64,000 nucleotides of DNA. Origin: Aciditerrimonas ferrireducens. GTDB taxonomy: Bacteria; Actinomycetota; Acidimicrobiia; Acidimicrobiales; UBA8190. The translations under genes were made by a program, and so were the position numbers. The stretch is from positions 124,001 through 188,000 of the forward strand of contig NZ_JAKHEX010000001.1 of assembly GCF_023130475.1 (NCBI RefSeq). The letters run 5' to 3'. The first letter of the stretch is position 1. Every line of letters starts with the position of its first letter. The notes under the pieces are model-generated. The model saw only the letters and a program-made list of their open reading frames with translations. It ran no database searches and was not told the DNA's origin. Positions 10,000-18,209 of this stretch are shown here, one piece after another.

Positions 10000-10742
10000 C
10001 GAACGAACGGCTCGACCGGCACCCCGGCCGCCGCCAGCCCCGCCCGCACCGCCCGGGCCAGCGACACGGCATCAGGCGTGTCGCTGTGGCAGCAGAGGGT
10101 GTCGACGTGGAGGGAGCGGCGGCTCCCGTCGGCGGTGGTGACCCGACCCTCGCTGGCCAGCTCCAGGGCCTGGCGGACCACGGCGGCGGGGTCCGTAAGG
10201 ACCGCCCCGGGGGTGCCCCGGGGCACCAGCCGGCCGTCGGGCCGATACGCCCGGTCGCAGAACCCTTCGGCCGCCACTGCCAGGCCCCGTCGGGCCGCGG
10301 CCTCGAGGCCCGGCGAGCCGGCCAGGCCGACCAGGACCAGGTCCTGCCCGAGGGACCGGACCGTGTCGGCCACGAGCCCGGCCAGGGCCAGGTCGTCGGC
10401 CATGGCGTTGTAGAGGGCGCCGTGGGGCTTCACGAACCGGACCACCAGGCCCTCGGCCCGGGCCACGTCCTGCAGGGTGCCGACCTGGGCGACCAGCTGG
10501 TCGGCCAGCACGTCGGCCGCCACCGTCATCGGTCGCCGCCCGAAGCCCTCCCGGTCCACGTAGGAGGGGTGGGCGCCGACCACCACGCCCAGCCGGCGGG
10601 CGCTCCGGCAGACCTCGGCCATGACCGCCGGGGTGCCCGCATGGCCCCCGCAGGCCACCGCGGCGCTCGTCACCACGGCCAGCAGCGGGTCGTCCCGGCC
10701 GTCGGCCGCCTCCCGCTCCCCCAGGTCTGCGTTCAGGTCCAC
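9996..10742 (-). CDS. pxpA: 5-oxoprolinase subunit PxpA (LamB/YcsF family)
   Basis: About 248 aa, the usual size for LamB/YcsF proteins. The N-terminal VDLNADLGE motif is diagnostic, followed by VTSAAVACGGHAGTP, AHPSYVDREGFGRR and FVKPHGALYN, all family signatures. GTG 10742 is chosen because it places DLNADLGE at the extreme N-terminus; an in-frame open stretch further upstream has no start or conserved sequence. A short GAGGG lies 4 nt before it. It acts as the 5-oxoproline-hydrolysing component with the downstream PxpBC fusion. Confidence 0.92.
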   Translation of the reverse strand: MDLNADLGEREAADGRDDPLLAVVTSAAVACGGHAGTPAVMAEVCRSARRLGVVVGAHPSYVDREGFGRRPMTVAADVLADQLVAQVGTLQDVARAEGLVVRFVKPHGALYNAMADDLALAGLVADTVRSLGQDLVLVGLAGSPGLEAAARRGLAVAAEGFCDRAYRPDGRLVPRGTPGAVLTDPAAVVRQALELASEGRVTTADGSRRSLHVDTLCCHSDTPDAVSLARAVRAGLAAAGVPVEPFVR

Positions 10743-10795
10743 CGTGCCCTCGGCCTCTCGGCTCGTCTCCTCAGTCCGTCCACCCGCCGTGTTTT

Positions 10796-10813
10796 CACAC
10801 AAACTCCACAACG
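10796..10813 (-). repeat. 18-bp element, copy 1 (CGTTGTGGAGTTTGTGTG)
   Basis: An exact 18-bp match (on the minus strand) to the sequence at 61678-61695 on the plus strand. It lies in the 121-bp gap upstream of pxpA, 53 nt before its start, with the same orientation relative to the downstream gene as the second copy. It is half A/T in a 74% GC region. Just downstream, GTGTGAAAACAC forms a small palindrome (10790-10801). A regulatory element is the likeliest reading. Confidence 0.5.
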
Positions 10814-10863
10814 ACCACGCGGGCTCGTGTGCCCGTCCGGCCGAGTCCGCGCGATGCCCCCTC

Positions 10864-12513
10864 TCACAGCACCGGCGGCAGGGGGCAGTGGACGAGGTGC
10901 GGGCCGGGCTCGGCGAAGGCCCGGGCGAGGGCGTCGGCGAGCTCCTGGGCGTCGTGGGCGGTGGTGGCGGGGACCCCGAGGCTGCGGGCGAGGCCGACGT
11001 GGTCGACGGGCGGGTCGGCGAGGGAGAGCAGGGCGTTGGCCACTGGCCCGGGCTCCCCGGCGCCGACGCGTCGGAGCTCGAAGTTGAGGATGCCGTAGGC
11101 CCGGTTGTCGAGGAGCACGGTGGTGACGTCGAGGCCCTCGCGGGCCTGGGTCCACAGAGCCTGGACGGTGTAGAGGCTGGAGCCATCGGCCTCGAGGCAG
11201 AGGACCGGCCGGTCGGGCACGGCGAGCGCCGCCCCGGTGGCGAGGGGCAAGCCCATGCCGATGGCCCCGCCGGTCAGGGTCAGCCAGTCGTGCGGCGGGC
11301 AGCCGGCGGTCGCCTCGGGGACGTGGAGGCCCAGGGTGTTGCCCTCGTCGACCACCACCGCCGCCTCCGGCAGGGTGGCCCCGACGGCCTGGGCCATGCT
11401 GCGGGGGTCGAGGGCGCCGTTCGGGGCCCCGGGCCGCTCGGCGCCCGCCGCCGGGGCGCTGGCCTGTGTGCCGCCGAGCAGCTCGACGAGGGCGTCGACG
11501 GCGCTCTGGGCGTCGTCGGCGGGGCCGGCCAGGCGGTGGAGCTGGCAGCCCGGGGGGGCGAGGAGGGAGGAGCGGCCGGGGTAGGCGAAGAAGGAGACCG
11601 GGACCGGGGCGTCGACGAGCACGAGGTGCTCGAGGCCCTGGAGTTGGAGCTCGGCCAGCTCGGCCAGGTAAGCGAGGCGCTCGACCGGGGGGACACCGGC
11701 GCCCCGCTCGAGCCGGGCCGGGAAGGTCTCGCAGAGGAGCTTCGCCCCGAAGGCGGCGGCCAGGGCGGCGAGCTGCCGCAGGGGCCGGCCCCGCGCCGCC
11801 CGGCCCCCGACGAGGACGGCGGTCGGCCGGCCCGAGCGGAGGGCCGCCGCGGCCCCCTCGGGGCCCGTCGTGGTCGGGGGCGGCTCCGGGTTGGGGGCGG
11901 GGGCCCGCCAGGGTGTCGGGTCGGCCGGGGGCAGGTCCGGCAGGGGGTCCCAGGAGAGGTCGGCCGGGACGATCATCGTGGCCACCCCGCTCGGCGGGCC
12001 GCTCGCCGCCTCGAGGGCCGCGTCCGCGGCCGCCAGGAGCTGGGCCGGGTCCTGCGGGCTGACCACCAGCGTCGAGACCGGCCGGGCCAGCCCCTCGATG
12101 TCGCTGGTCAGGGGGGCGTCGAGGGGCCGGTGGGCCCGGGCGTGGTCCCCGACGAGGCAGAGCAGCGGGGTGTGGGCCCGGCGGGCGTTGTGGAGGTTCG
12201 CCAGGCCGTTGCCGAGGCCCGGCCCGAGGTGCAGCAGGCAGGCGGCCGGCTGCTCCGCCATGCGGCCGTACCCGTCGGCGGCGCCGGTCGCCACCCCCTC
12301 GAAGAGGCACAGGACGCTTCGCATGCCGGCCACCCGGTCGAGGGCGGCCACGAAGTGCATCTCGGAGGTGCCGGGGTTCGTGAAGCAGGTGTCGACCCCC
12401 CGGTCGAGGAGGTGCCGGAGGAGCCGCTCGGCGCCCGGCGGGGCCGTCGGCGCGCCGGGGCCGGCCCCCTCGCTGGTCACCGGGTCGGGGGCGGGTGCGG
12501 GTCGGGTCGTCAC
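10864..12513 (-). CDS. Thiamine-diphosphate enzyme, acetolactate synthase / benzoylformate decarboxylase-like
   Basis: About 549 aa with the three-domain ThDP-enzyme layout: Pyr domain (TNPGTSEMHF, catalytic Glu72 in LFEGVATGAADGYGR), central domain (RPTAVLVGGRAARG) and PP domain (GGAIGMGLPLATGAALA, then EADGSSLY...NRAYGIL, the Mg/ThDP motif). It lacks neighbours expected for true acetolactate synthase (no ilvN or ilvC), so a 2-oxoacid decarboxylase or carboligase role is more likely. GTG 12513 overlaps the upstream oxidase stop as GTGA, with AAGGAG 10 nt before it. The frame stays open for over 4 kb upstream only as an antisense artefact. Confidence 0.85.
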   Translation of the reverse strand: MTTRPAPAPDPVTSEGAGPGAPTAPPGAERLLRHLLDRGVDTCFTNPGTSEMHFVAALDRVAGMRSVLCLFEGVATGAADGYGRMAEQPAACLLHLGPGLGNGLANLHNARRAHTPLLCLVGDHARAHRPLDAPLTSDIEGLARPVSTLVVSPQDPAQLLAAADAALEAASGPPSGVATMIVPADLSWDPLPDLPPADPTPWRAPAPNPEPPPTTTGPEGAAAALRSGRPTAVLVGGRAARGRPLRQLAALAAAFGAKLLCETFPARLERGAGVPPVERLAYLAELAELQLQGLEHLVLVDAPVPVSFFAYPGRSSLLAPPGCQLHRLAGPADDAQSAVDALVELLGGTQASAPAAGAERPGAPNGALDPRSMAQAVGATLPEAAVVVDEGNTLGLHVPEATAGCPPHDWLTLTGGAIGMGLPLATGAALAVPDRPVLCLEADGSSLYTVQALWTQAREGLDVTTVLLDNRAYGILNFELRRVGAGEPGPVANALLSLADPPVDHVGLARSLGVPATTAHDAQELADALARAFAEPGPHLVHCPLPPVL

Positions 12514-13979
12514 GGCAGGGCAGCTCCTTCGGTCGAGGGCAGGGGCGGGACCGGGGGCTCCTCTCCAGGGGCATCCCCGGCGAAGGGGTCGTGGGCGGCC
12601 CAGGCGGGGTCGGGGCCCACGCCCGGGTTCAGGAGACCCTCGGGGTCGAGGGCCTGCTTGAGGCGGGCCAGGATGGCCAGGTGGAGGGGGTCGGCGAGGG
12701 CGGCGAAGGCGGCCCGCTTGGCCCGGCCGAGGCCGTGCTCCCCGGAGACCGCCCCGCCGAGCTCCTGGGCCAGGGCGAAGAGGCGGTCGAGGAGCCGGTG
12801 ACGGGCCTCGGGGTCGGGCAGGAAGACCGAGAGGTGGACGTTGCCGTCGCCGACGTGGCCGCAGCCGGCAAGCAGGGCCCCGTGCTCGCCGGCGAGCCGG
12901 CCGGCGGCCCCGAGGAACCGGGGCATGGCCGCCCGGGGGACCACCATGTCGAGGATGTCGTCGGCCCCGGCGGCCTTCGCCGCGTAGAAGGCCTGCTCGC
13001 GGGCCTCGACGAGGGCCCGGCCGGCGTGGTCGGGCAGGACGTAGACGTCGAGGGCCCCGGCGTCGGCGAGGCGCTCGGCGGCCTCGGCGGTGTCCTGCTC
13101 GAGCTGGTCCTCCCGCCGGGCCTGGAGGCCGACGAGGAGCGACGCGCTGGTCCGCTCGGCCAGGTCGGCGGGCAGGCCGAGGGGGAGGTCGGCCCGCTGG
13201 GTGACGGCCGCCAGGGTGAGGGCGTCGAGGTACTCGAGGAGGAGGGGTTCGAGGCCGCTGGCGAGGAGGCCCGGGACGGCGCGGCCGAGGCGCTCGAGGT
13301 CGGCGAAGGGGGCGAGGAGGGTCCGGCGGTGCCGAGGGCGGGGCTGGAGCTTCAGGGTCGCCTCGGTGACCAGGGCCAGGGTGCCCTCGGAGCCGATGAC
13401 CAGCTGGGTGAGGTCGTAGCCGCTCGAGAGCTTGCAGAGCCGGCCCCCGGTGCGCAGGACCTGGCCGCTGGCGAGGACGAGCTCGAGGCCGAGGACGTGC
13501 TGGCGGGTGACGCCGTAGCGGACGGCCCGCATGCCCCCGGCGTTCGTCGCCACGGTGCCCCCGATGCTGGCCGAGGGCTCCCCGGGCTCGACCGGGTAGA
13601 CGAGGCCCCGGGGTGCCAGGGCCTCGTCGAGCTGGCCGAGGCGGATCCCGGGCTGGCAGACGGCCGCGAGGTTCTCCTCGTCGATCTCCAGGATGCGGTC
13701 CATGCGGTCGAAGCTCACCACCACGGCCCCGGGGGCGGGCACGGCGCCCCCCGAGAGCCCGGTCGCCCCGCCCCGGGGGGTGAGGGGCCGGCCGGCCCGG
13801 CGGCAGGCGGCCACGACGGCGGCCACCTCGGGGGTGCTGGCCGGGCGGACCACGCAGCAGGGCCGGACCGGTTCGACGGTCAGGCACTCGTCGTGGGTCC
13901 AGTCGGGACCGAGGTCGTCGCCGGCCAGGAGGTTGGCCGGGCCGACGATGCGGGCGAGCTGCTCGAGCAGGTCCCCCAT
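12510..13979 (-). CDS. FAD-binding 2-hydroxyacid oxidase/dehydrogenase (GlcD / D-lactate dehydrogenase family)
   Basis: 489 aa, VAO/PCMH-type FAD enzyme. The N-terminal FAD-binding domain has VVRPASTPEVAAVVAACRRAG and the pyrophosphate loop TPRGGATGLSGGAVP. The C-terminal FAD-oxidase domain ends with HVGDGNVHLSVFLPDPE and SGEHGLGRAKR, typical of GlcD and D-lactate/2-hydroxyglutarate dehydrogenases. ATG 13979 has AGGGGGTG upstream. It is translationally coupled to the ThDP enzyme, suggesting successive oxidation of a 2-hydroxyacid and processing of the resulting 2-oxoacid. A TAGGGT hexamer around 14019-14024 (minus strand) may be its -10. Confidence 0.92.
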   Translation of the reverse strand: MGDLLEQLARIVGPANLLAGDDLGPDWTHDECLTVEPVRPCCVVRPASTPEVAAVVAACRRAGRPLTPRGGATGLSGGAVPAPGAVVVSFDRMDRILEIDEENLAAVCQPGIRLGQLDEALAPRGLVYPVEPGEPSASIGGTVATNAGGMRAVRYGVTRQHVLGLELVLASGQVLRTGGRLCKLSSGYDLTQLVIGSEGTLALVTEATLKLQPRPRHRRTLLAPFADLERLGRAVPGLLASGLEPLLLEYLDALTLAAVTQRADLPLGLPADLAERTSASLLVGLQARREDQLEQDTAEAAERLADAGALDVYVLPDHAGRALVEAREQAFYAAKAAGADDILDMVVPRAAMPRFLGAAGRLAGEHGALLAGCGHVGDGNVHLSVFLPDPEARHRLLDRLFALAQELGGAVSGEHGLGRAKRAAFAALADPLHLAILARLKQALDPEGLLNPGVGPDPAWAAHDPFAGDAPGEEPPVPPLPSTEGAALP

Positions 13980-14082
13980 GGCTGCACCCCCTGCTGGTCG
14001 GGCCGGTTCGACGGCCCCACCCTAGGTTGGCCGGCCCGGGCCTGCCGGGCCGATCCGCAGGGGGAACGGTAAGAATGGGGCG

Positions 14083-16092
14083 GTGAGCCAGCCCATCGAG
14101 GACTACGGCCTGATCGGCGACACCCACACCGCCGCCCTCGTGGGCCGGGACGGGTCGATCGACTGGCTCTGCCTCCCCCGCTTCGACTCCGAGGCCTGCT
14201 TCGCCGCCCTGCTCGGCGACGAGCGCAACGGCTTCTGGCGCATCGCCCCGGCGACCGGTGGGAAGGCGGTGCGGCGCCGCTACCGGGGCGAGACGCTGGT
14301 GCTGGAGAGCGAGTTCGAGGTCGACGGAGGCAAGGTCCGGCTCATCGACTGCATGCCGATCCGGGAGAGCCACCCTGAGGTGGTCCGGATCGTGGAGGGC
14401 GTGGCCGGGACGGTCCCGATGCGGATGGAGATGGCCATGCGCTTCGGCTACGGCCGGGTGGTGCCCTGGGTGCGCCGCTCGGGGGGCCTGCTGACCGCCC
14501 TGGCCGGTCCCGACGGCCTGGCCCTGTGGACCACGGTCCACACCCGGGGCAAGGAGGTCGAGGGCGAGCGGCGGACGGTCGCCGAGTTCGACGTCTCGGC
14601 CGGCCAGCACGTGCCCTTCGTGCTCACCTGGTTCCCCTCCCACGAGGAGCCGCCCCGGCCGACCGACGCGGTGTTCGCCGTCGACGAGACCGAGCTGTGG
14701 TGGGAGGAGTGGTCCAGCCAGTGCACCTTCGACGGCCCCTGGCGGGAGGCCGTGGTGCGCTCCCTCATCACCTTGAAGGCCCTCACCTACCAGCCGACCG
14801 GCGGCATCGTGGCCGCGGCCACCACCTCGCTGCCCGAGACCCTGGGGGGCGAGCGGAACTGGGACTACCGCTACTGCTGGCTGCGGGACGCCACCTTGAC
14901 CCTCCAGGCCCTCATGCGCGGCGGCTACCACGAGGAGGCCATGGCGTGGCGGGACTGGCTGCTGCGGGCCGCAGCCGGGGACGCCCGGGACCTCCAGATC
15001 ATGTACGGCCCGGCGGGGGAGCGGCGGCTGGACGAGTGGGAGGCGGACTGGCTGGCTGGCTACGAGGGCTCCCAGCCGGTCCGGATCGGGAACGCGGCCG
15101 CCGGGCAGTACCAGCTCGACGTCTACGGGGAGGTCATGTCGGCCCTCTACGACTCGGCAGTGGCCGGGGACCCCCCGAGCGAGTCGGCCTGGGACCTCCA
15201 GCGGACCCTGCTCGACTTCTTGGAGGACGGCTGGCGGGAACCCGACGACGGGATCTGGGAGGTCCGGGGGCCGAGGCGGCACTTCACCCACTCGAAGGTC
15301 ATGGCCTGGGTGGCCGTGGACCGGGCGGTCCGCAGCGTCGAGCAGCTCGGCCTCGAGGGGCCCCTGGACCGCTGGCGGGCCCTGCGGGACGAGATCCACG
15401 CCGAGGTCTGCCAGAAAGGGTTCAACAGCGACGTGGGGGCCTTCACCCAGTACTACGGGGGCACGGGCCTCGACGCCAGCCTGCTCATGATCCCCCTCGT
15501 GGGGTTCCTGCCGGCCAGCGACGACCGGGTCCGCCAGACCGTCGAGGCGATCGAGCGGGACCTCACCGAGGACGGCTTCGTCCTGCGCTACAAGGCCGAG
15601 GAGGCCAGCGACGTGGACGGCCTCTCGGGCCACGAGGGCGCGTTCTTGGCCTGCTCGTTCTGGCTGGCCGACTGCCTCTACCTGATCGGCCGCCAGGACG
15701 ACGCCCGGGCCCTCTTCGAGCGGCTGCTGGCCCTCCGCAACGACCTGGGCCTCTTGAGCGAGGAGTACGACGCCCGGGCGAAGCGCCAGGTCGGGAACTT
15801 CCCCCAGGCGTTCTCCCACGTGTCGCTCGTGAACGCCGCGTTCAACCTCTCGGGCCGGCCCCCGAGCGGCCAGCAGGACCCCGAGGCCCTCCAGCTGGTC
15901 CGGCGGGCCACCTTGCGTTCGCGCTCCCGCACCGCCCGCCTCCAGGGCCGGTTCCTCGGCATGGGCCGGGGGGTGCGGGCCGCCCGGGTCGCCCGCTCGA
16001 GCCGCGGCGCCCCCGAGAGCGGCAGCCGGCCGGCCGGCCAGGCCCCAGGCGGGGGGCGGCCGGGGCGGAGCCGGGGACCGGGCCGGGCCTAG
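14083..16092 (+). CDS. Glycoside hydrolase family 15 protein (glucoamylase / trehalase type)
   Basis: 669-aa GH15 enzyme, cytoplasmic by lack of a signal peptide, expected to release glucose from alpha-glucans or trehalose. The family N-terminus is exact (PIEDYGLIGDTHTAALVGRDGSIDWLCLPRFDS), as are NWDYRYCWLRDATLTLQALM, VMAWVAVDRAVR and FPQAFSHVSLVNAAF. The last 60 residues (Arg/Gly/Pro-rich) are not part of the family. GTG 14083 fits the conserved N-terminus; TAAGAAT lies 6 nt upstream, an imperfect leaderless promoter. It begins a run of three same-strand genes (GH15, glucose dehydrogenase, MBL hydrolase). Confidence 0.93.
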   Translation: MSQPIEDYGLIGDTHTAALVGRDGSIDWLCLPRFDSEACFAALLGDERNGFWRIAPATGGKAVRRRYRGETLVLESEFEVDGGKVRLIDCMPIRESHPEVVRIVEGVAGTVPMRMEMAMRFGYGRVVPWVRRSGGLLTALAGPDGLALWTTVHTRGKEVEGERRTVAEFDVSAGQHVPFVLTWFPSHEEPPRPTDAVFAVDETELWWEEWSSQCTFDGPWREAVVRSLITLKALTYQPTGGIVAAATTSLPETLGGERNWDYRYCWLRDATLTLQALMRGGYHEEAMAWRDWLLRAAAGDARDLQIMYGPAGERRLDEWEADWLAGYEGSQPVRIGNAAAGQYQLDVYGEVMSALYDSAVAGDPPSESAWDLQRTLLDFLEDGWREPDDGIWEVRGPRRHFTHSKVMAWVAVDRAVRSVEQLGLEGPLDRWRALRDEIHAEVCQKGFNSDVGAFTQYYGGTGLDASLLMIPLVGFLPASDDRVRQTVEAIERDLTEDGFVLRYKAEEASDVDGLSGHEGAFLACSFWLADCLYLIGRQDDARALFERLLALRNDLGLLSEEYDARAKRQVGNFPQAFSHVSLVNAAFNLSGRPPSGQQDPEALQLVRRATLRSRSRTARLQGRFLGMGRGVRAARVARSSRGAPESGSRPAGQAPGGGRPGRSRGPGRA

Positions 16093-16167
16093 GGCAGCGT
16101 CGGGACGGGCGACCGGGGCCAGGGCCCGGTGCGACGAGGAGAGCGGACGAGGAGAGCGAGGGAACCG

Positions 16168-17214
16168 ATGCGGGCACTGACGGTGGAGCCGAAGCAGCAG
16201 GGCAGCGCCACGGTGGAGGAGGTGCCCGAGCCGCCGGCCGAGGACGGCCCGGTGCTCGTGGAGACCCTGGCGGTCGGGGTGTGCGGGACCGACCTGGAGA
16301 TCCTCTCGGGGCAGTACGGCTGGGCGCCACCGGGCCGGGACCGCCTGGTCCTCGGGCACGAGTCCATCGGGCGGGTCCAGGAGGCCCCGGCGGGCAGCGG
16401 CCTGGCCGAAGGCGACCTGGTGGTCGGCATCGTGCGGCGTCCCGACCCGGTGCCCTGCCCGAACTGCGCCGTGGGCGAGTGGGACTTCTGCCGCAACGGC
16501 AAGTACACCGAGCGGGGCATCAAGGAGCACGACGGCTACTGCTCCGAGCGCTACCGCATCACCCCGGAGTACGCGGTGAAGGTGGACCCGAGCCTCGGCA
16601 GCCTCGGGGTACTGCTCGAGCCGACCTCGGTGGTGGCGAAGGCCTGGGAGCAGGCCGAGCGGATCGGGGGCCGGGCCCGGTTCGAGCCGAAGGTGGCGGT
16701 GGTCACCGGGGCGGGGCCCATCGGCCTGCTGGCTGCCCTGCTCGGGGTGCAGCGGGGCTTGGAGGTCCACGTCTTCGACCAGGTCACCTCGGGGCCCAAG
16801 CCCGAGCTGGTGGCCGCCCTCGGCGCCCACTACCACACGGGGCCCATCGAGGAGGCGGTGAAGGAACCCGACGTGGTGGTGGAGTGCACCGGGGTGGGCA
16901 GCCTGGTCTTCGACGCCATGGAGCACCTGGGGCCCGGCGGGGTCGTGGTCCTGACCGGGGTGTCCTCGGGGGGCCGCAGCATCGACGTGGACGCCGGGCT
17001 GCTGAACCGGGCCATGGTGCTGGAGAACGAGGCGGTGGTCGGGTCGGTGAACGCCAACCGGCGCCACTACGAACAGGCGGCCGAAGCGCTGGCCAAGGCG
17101 GATCGGTCCTGGCTGGAGGGGCTGGTGTCGCGCCGGGTGCCCCTCGAGGACTGGCAGGCGGCCCTCGAGCGCCAGCCCGACGACGTGAAGGTGGTGATCG
17201 AGGTGGCCAAGTGA
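16168..17214 (+). CDS. Glucose/aldose 1-dehydrogenase, zinc-dependent MDR family
   Basis: 348 aa, similar to archaeal-type glucose dehydrogenases that oxidise glucose to gluconolactone with NAD(P). Catalytic zinc ligands Cys39 (GVCGTDLEI) and His64-Glu65 (LGHESIG) are present. The second zinc site is seen in CPNCAVGEWDFCRNGKYTERG, and the nucleotide fold begins VAVVTGAGPIGLLAALLG. ATG 16168 is preferred over an upstream in-frame ATG because GAGCGAGGG precedes it and the protein begins at the conserved MRALTVEP. It lies 75 nt after GH15 and overlaps the next gene by 4 nt, so released glucose may be oxidised directly. Confidence 0.88.
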   Translation: MRALTVEPKQQGSATVEEVPEPPAEDGPVLVETLAVGVCGTDLEILSGQYGWAPPGRDRLVLGHESIGRVQEAPAGSGLAEGDLVVGIVRRPDPVPCPNCAVGEWDFCRNGKYTERGIKEHDGYCSERYRITPEYAVKVDPSLGSLGVLLEPTSVVAKAWEQAERIGGRARFEPKVAVVTGAGPIGLLAALLGVQRGLEVHVFDQVTSGPKPELVAALGAHYHTGPIEEAVKEPDVVVECTGVGSLVFDAMEHLGPGGVVVLTGVSSGGRSIDVDAGLLNRAMVLENEAVVGSVNANRRHYEQAAEALAKADRSWLEGLVSRRVPLEDWQAALERQPDDVKVVIEVAK

Positions 17215-18200
17215 GTGAGACTCACACCCCGGGCGCCGAGGGGGCCGGGGGGCCGAGCCGGCCCCAGGTGACCGAGATCGGGCCGGGCGTCCTCCAGATC
17301 GACACCCTCCTCGGGGGCTGGGAGCGGGTGACCGCCGGCTACCTGCTCGAGGGCCGGGCCCCGGTGCTCGTGGAGACCGGCAGCCAGTCCTCGGTGCCGA
17401 CCCTGCTGGCCGCCCTCGAGCACCTCGGGGTCGGGCCCGGGGAGCTGGCCGGGGTGGCCGTGACCCACATCCACCTGGACCACGCCGGGGGGGTGGGGGA
17501 CGTGGCCCGGGCCTTCCCCGGCGCCACGGTCTACGTCCACGAGAAAGGGGCCCGGCACCTGGTGGACCCGAGCCGGCTCATCGCCTCGGCCTCGATGGTC
17601 TACGGCCCCCTCCTCGACTCCCTCTACGGCCGCCTCGACCCGACCCCCGCCGAGCGGGTCAAGGTCCTGGCCGACGGGGAGACCGTCGAGGTCGCCCCGG
17701 ACCGGCTGCTCACCACCGTCGACTCGCCGGGCCACGCGAAGCACCACCTGGCCCTCCACGACTCCCGCAGCGGCATCCTCTTCGCCGGGGACGCCGTCGG
17801 GGTGCGGCTGCCCGACGCCGGGGTGCTGCGCCCGGCCACCCCCCCGCCGGACTTCGACCTCGACCAGGCCCTCCACTCCCTGCGGCGCTTCGCCGAGCGC
17901 CAGCCCTCGGGGCTGGCCCTGGCCCACTACGGCCTCCTGGAGGACCCCCAGGCGGTGCTCGAGGAGGCCGAGGCCACCTTGCGCCACTGGGCCGAGGTGG
18001 CCGAGCGGGCCTGGCGGGAAGGGCGGGACATCGCCGAGGCCCTCGAAGCGGCGTTCGCTGGCGACCTCAGCCAGGCCCCGGACGAGCAGCGCCGCAAGCT
18101 CGAGACCCTGAACGGGGTCCACTCGAACGCCGCGGGCCTGCGCCGCTGGCTGGAGCAGCGCCAGAAGGCCCAAGGGGCCCAGAGCCCGGGCCAGGCCTGA
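17211..18200 (+). CDS. MBL-fold metallo-hydrolase
   Basis: About 329 aa. The metallo-beta-lactamase motif THIHLDHAGG (His86, His88, Asp90, His91) is intact, followed by SPGHAKHHLALH and FAGDAVG, completing the dinuclear metal site. GTG 17211 overlaps the glucose dehydrogenase stop as GTGA. The substrate is unknown. Position after a gluconolactone-forming enzyme suggests a lactonase, but MBL-fold proteins of this length are also thioesterases or glyoxalase-like. The C-terminal 110 residues are helical and unlike classic glyoxalase II. Confidence 0.85.
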   Translation: MSETHTPGAEGAGGPSRPQVTEIGPGVLQIDTLLGGWERVTAGYLLEGRAPVLVETGSQSSVPTLLAALEHLGVGPGELAGVAVTHIHLDHAGGVGDVARAFPGATVYVHEKGARHLVDPSRLIASASMVYGPLLDSLYGRLDPTPAERVKVLADGETVEVAPDRLLTTVDSPGHAKHHLALHDSRSGILFAGDAVGVRLPDAGVLRPATPPPDFDLDQALHSLRRFAERQPSGLALAHYGLLEDPQAVLEEAEATLRHWAEVAERAWREGRDIAEALEAAFAGDLSQAPDEQRRKLETLNGVHSNAAGLRRWLEQRQKAQGAQSPGQA

Positions 18201-18209
18201 GCGCGGGGT

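Noticed and set aside
10796-10813. 18-bp element as a DnaA box or replication origin mark
   Set aside because: TTGTGGAG resembles part of a DnaA box but does not match TTATCCACA, is not clustered, and no dnaA/dnaN genes are near.
10864-12513. ThDP enzyme called as ilvB (acetolactate synthase)
   Set aside because: No small subunit or ilvC nearby, and the partner is a hydroxyacid oxidase, so the gene name is not assigned.
10864-17067. Single 2067-codon open frame on the minus strand
   Set aside because: Only the last 549 codons encode a recognisable protein. The rest is antisense to GH15 and glucose dehydrogenase genes and is open because stop codons are rare at this GC content.
14526-18200. 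Plus-strand frame joining GH15 region to the MBL hydrolase as one protein
   Set aside because: The upstream part is out of frame with GH15 and glucose dehydrogenase and has Gly/Arg-rich shadow composition. The MBL gene has its own coupled GTG at 17211.
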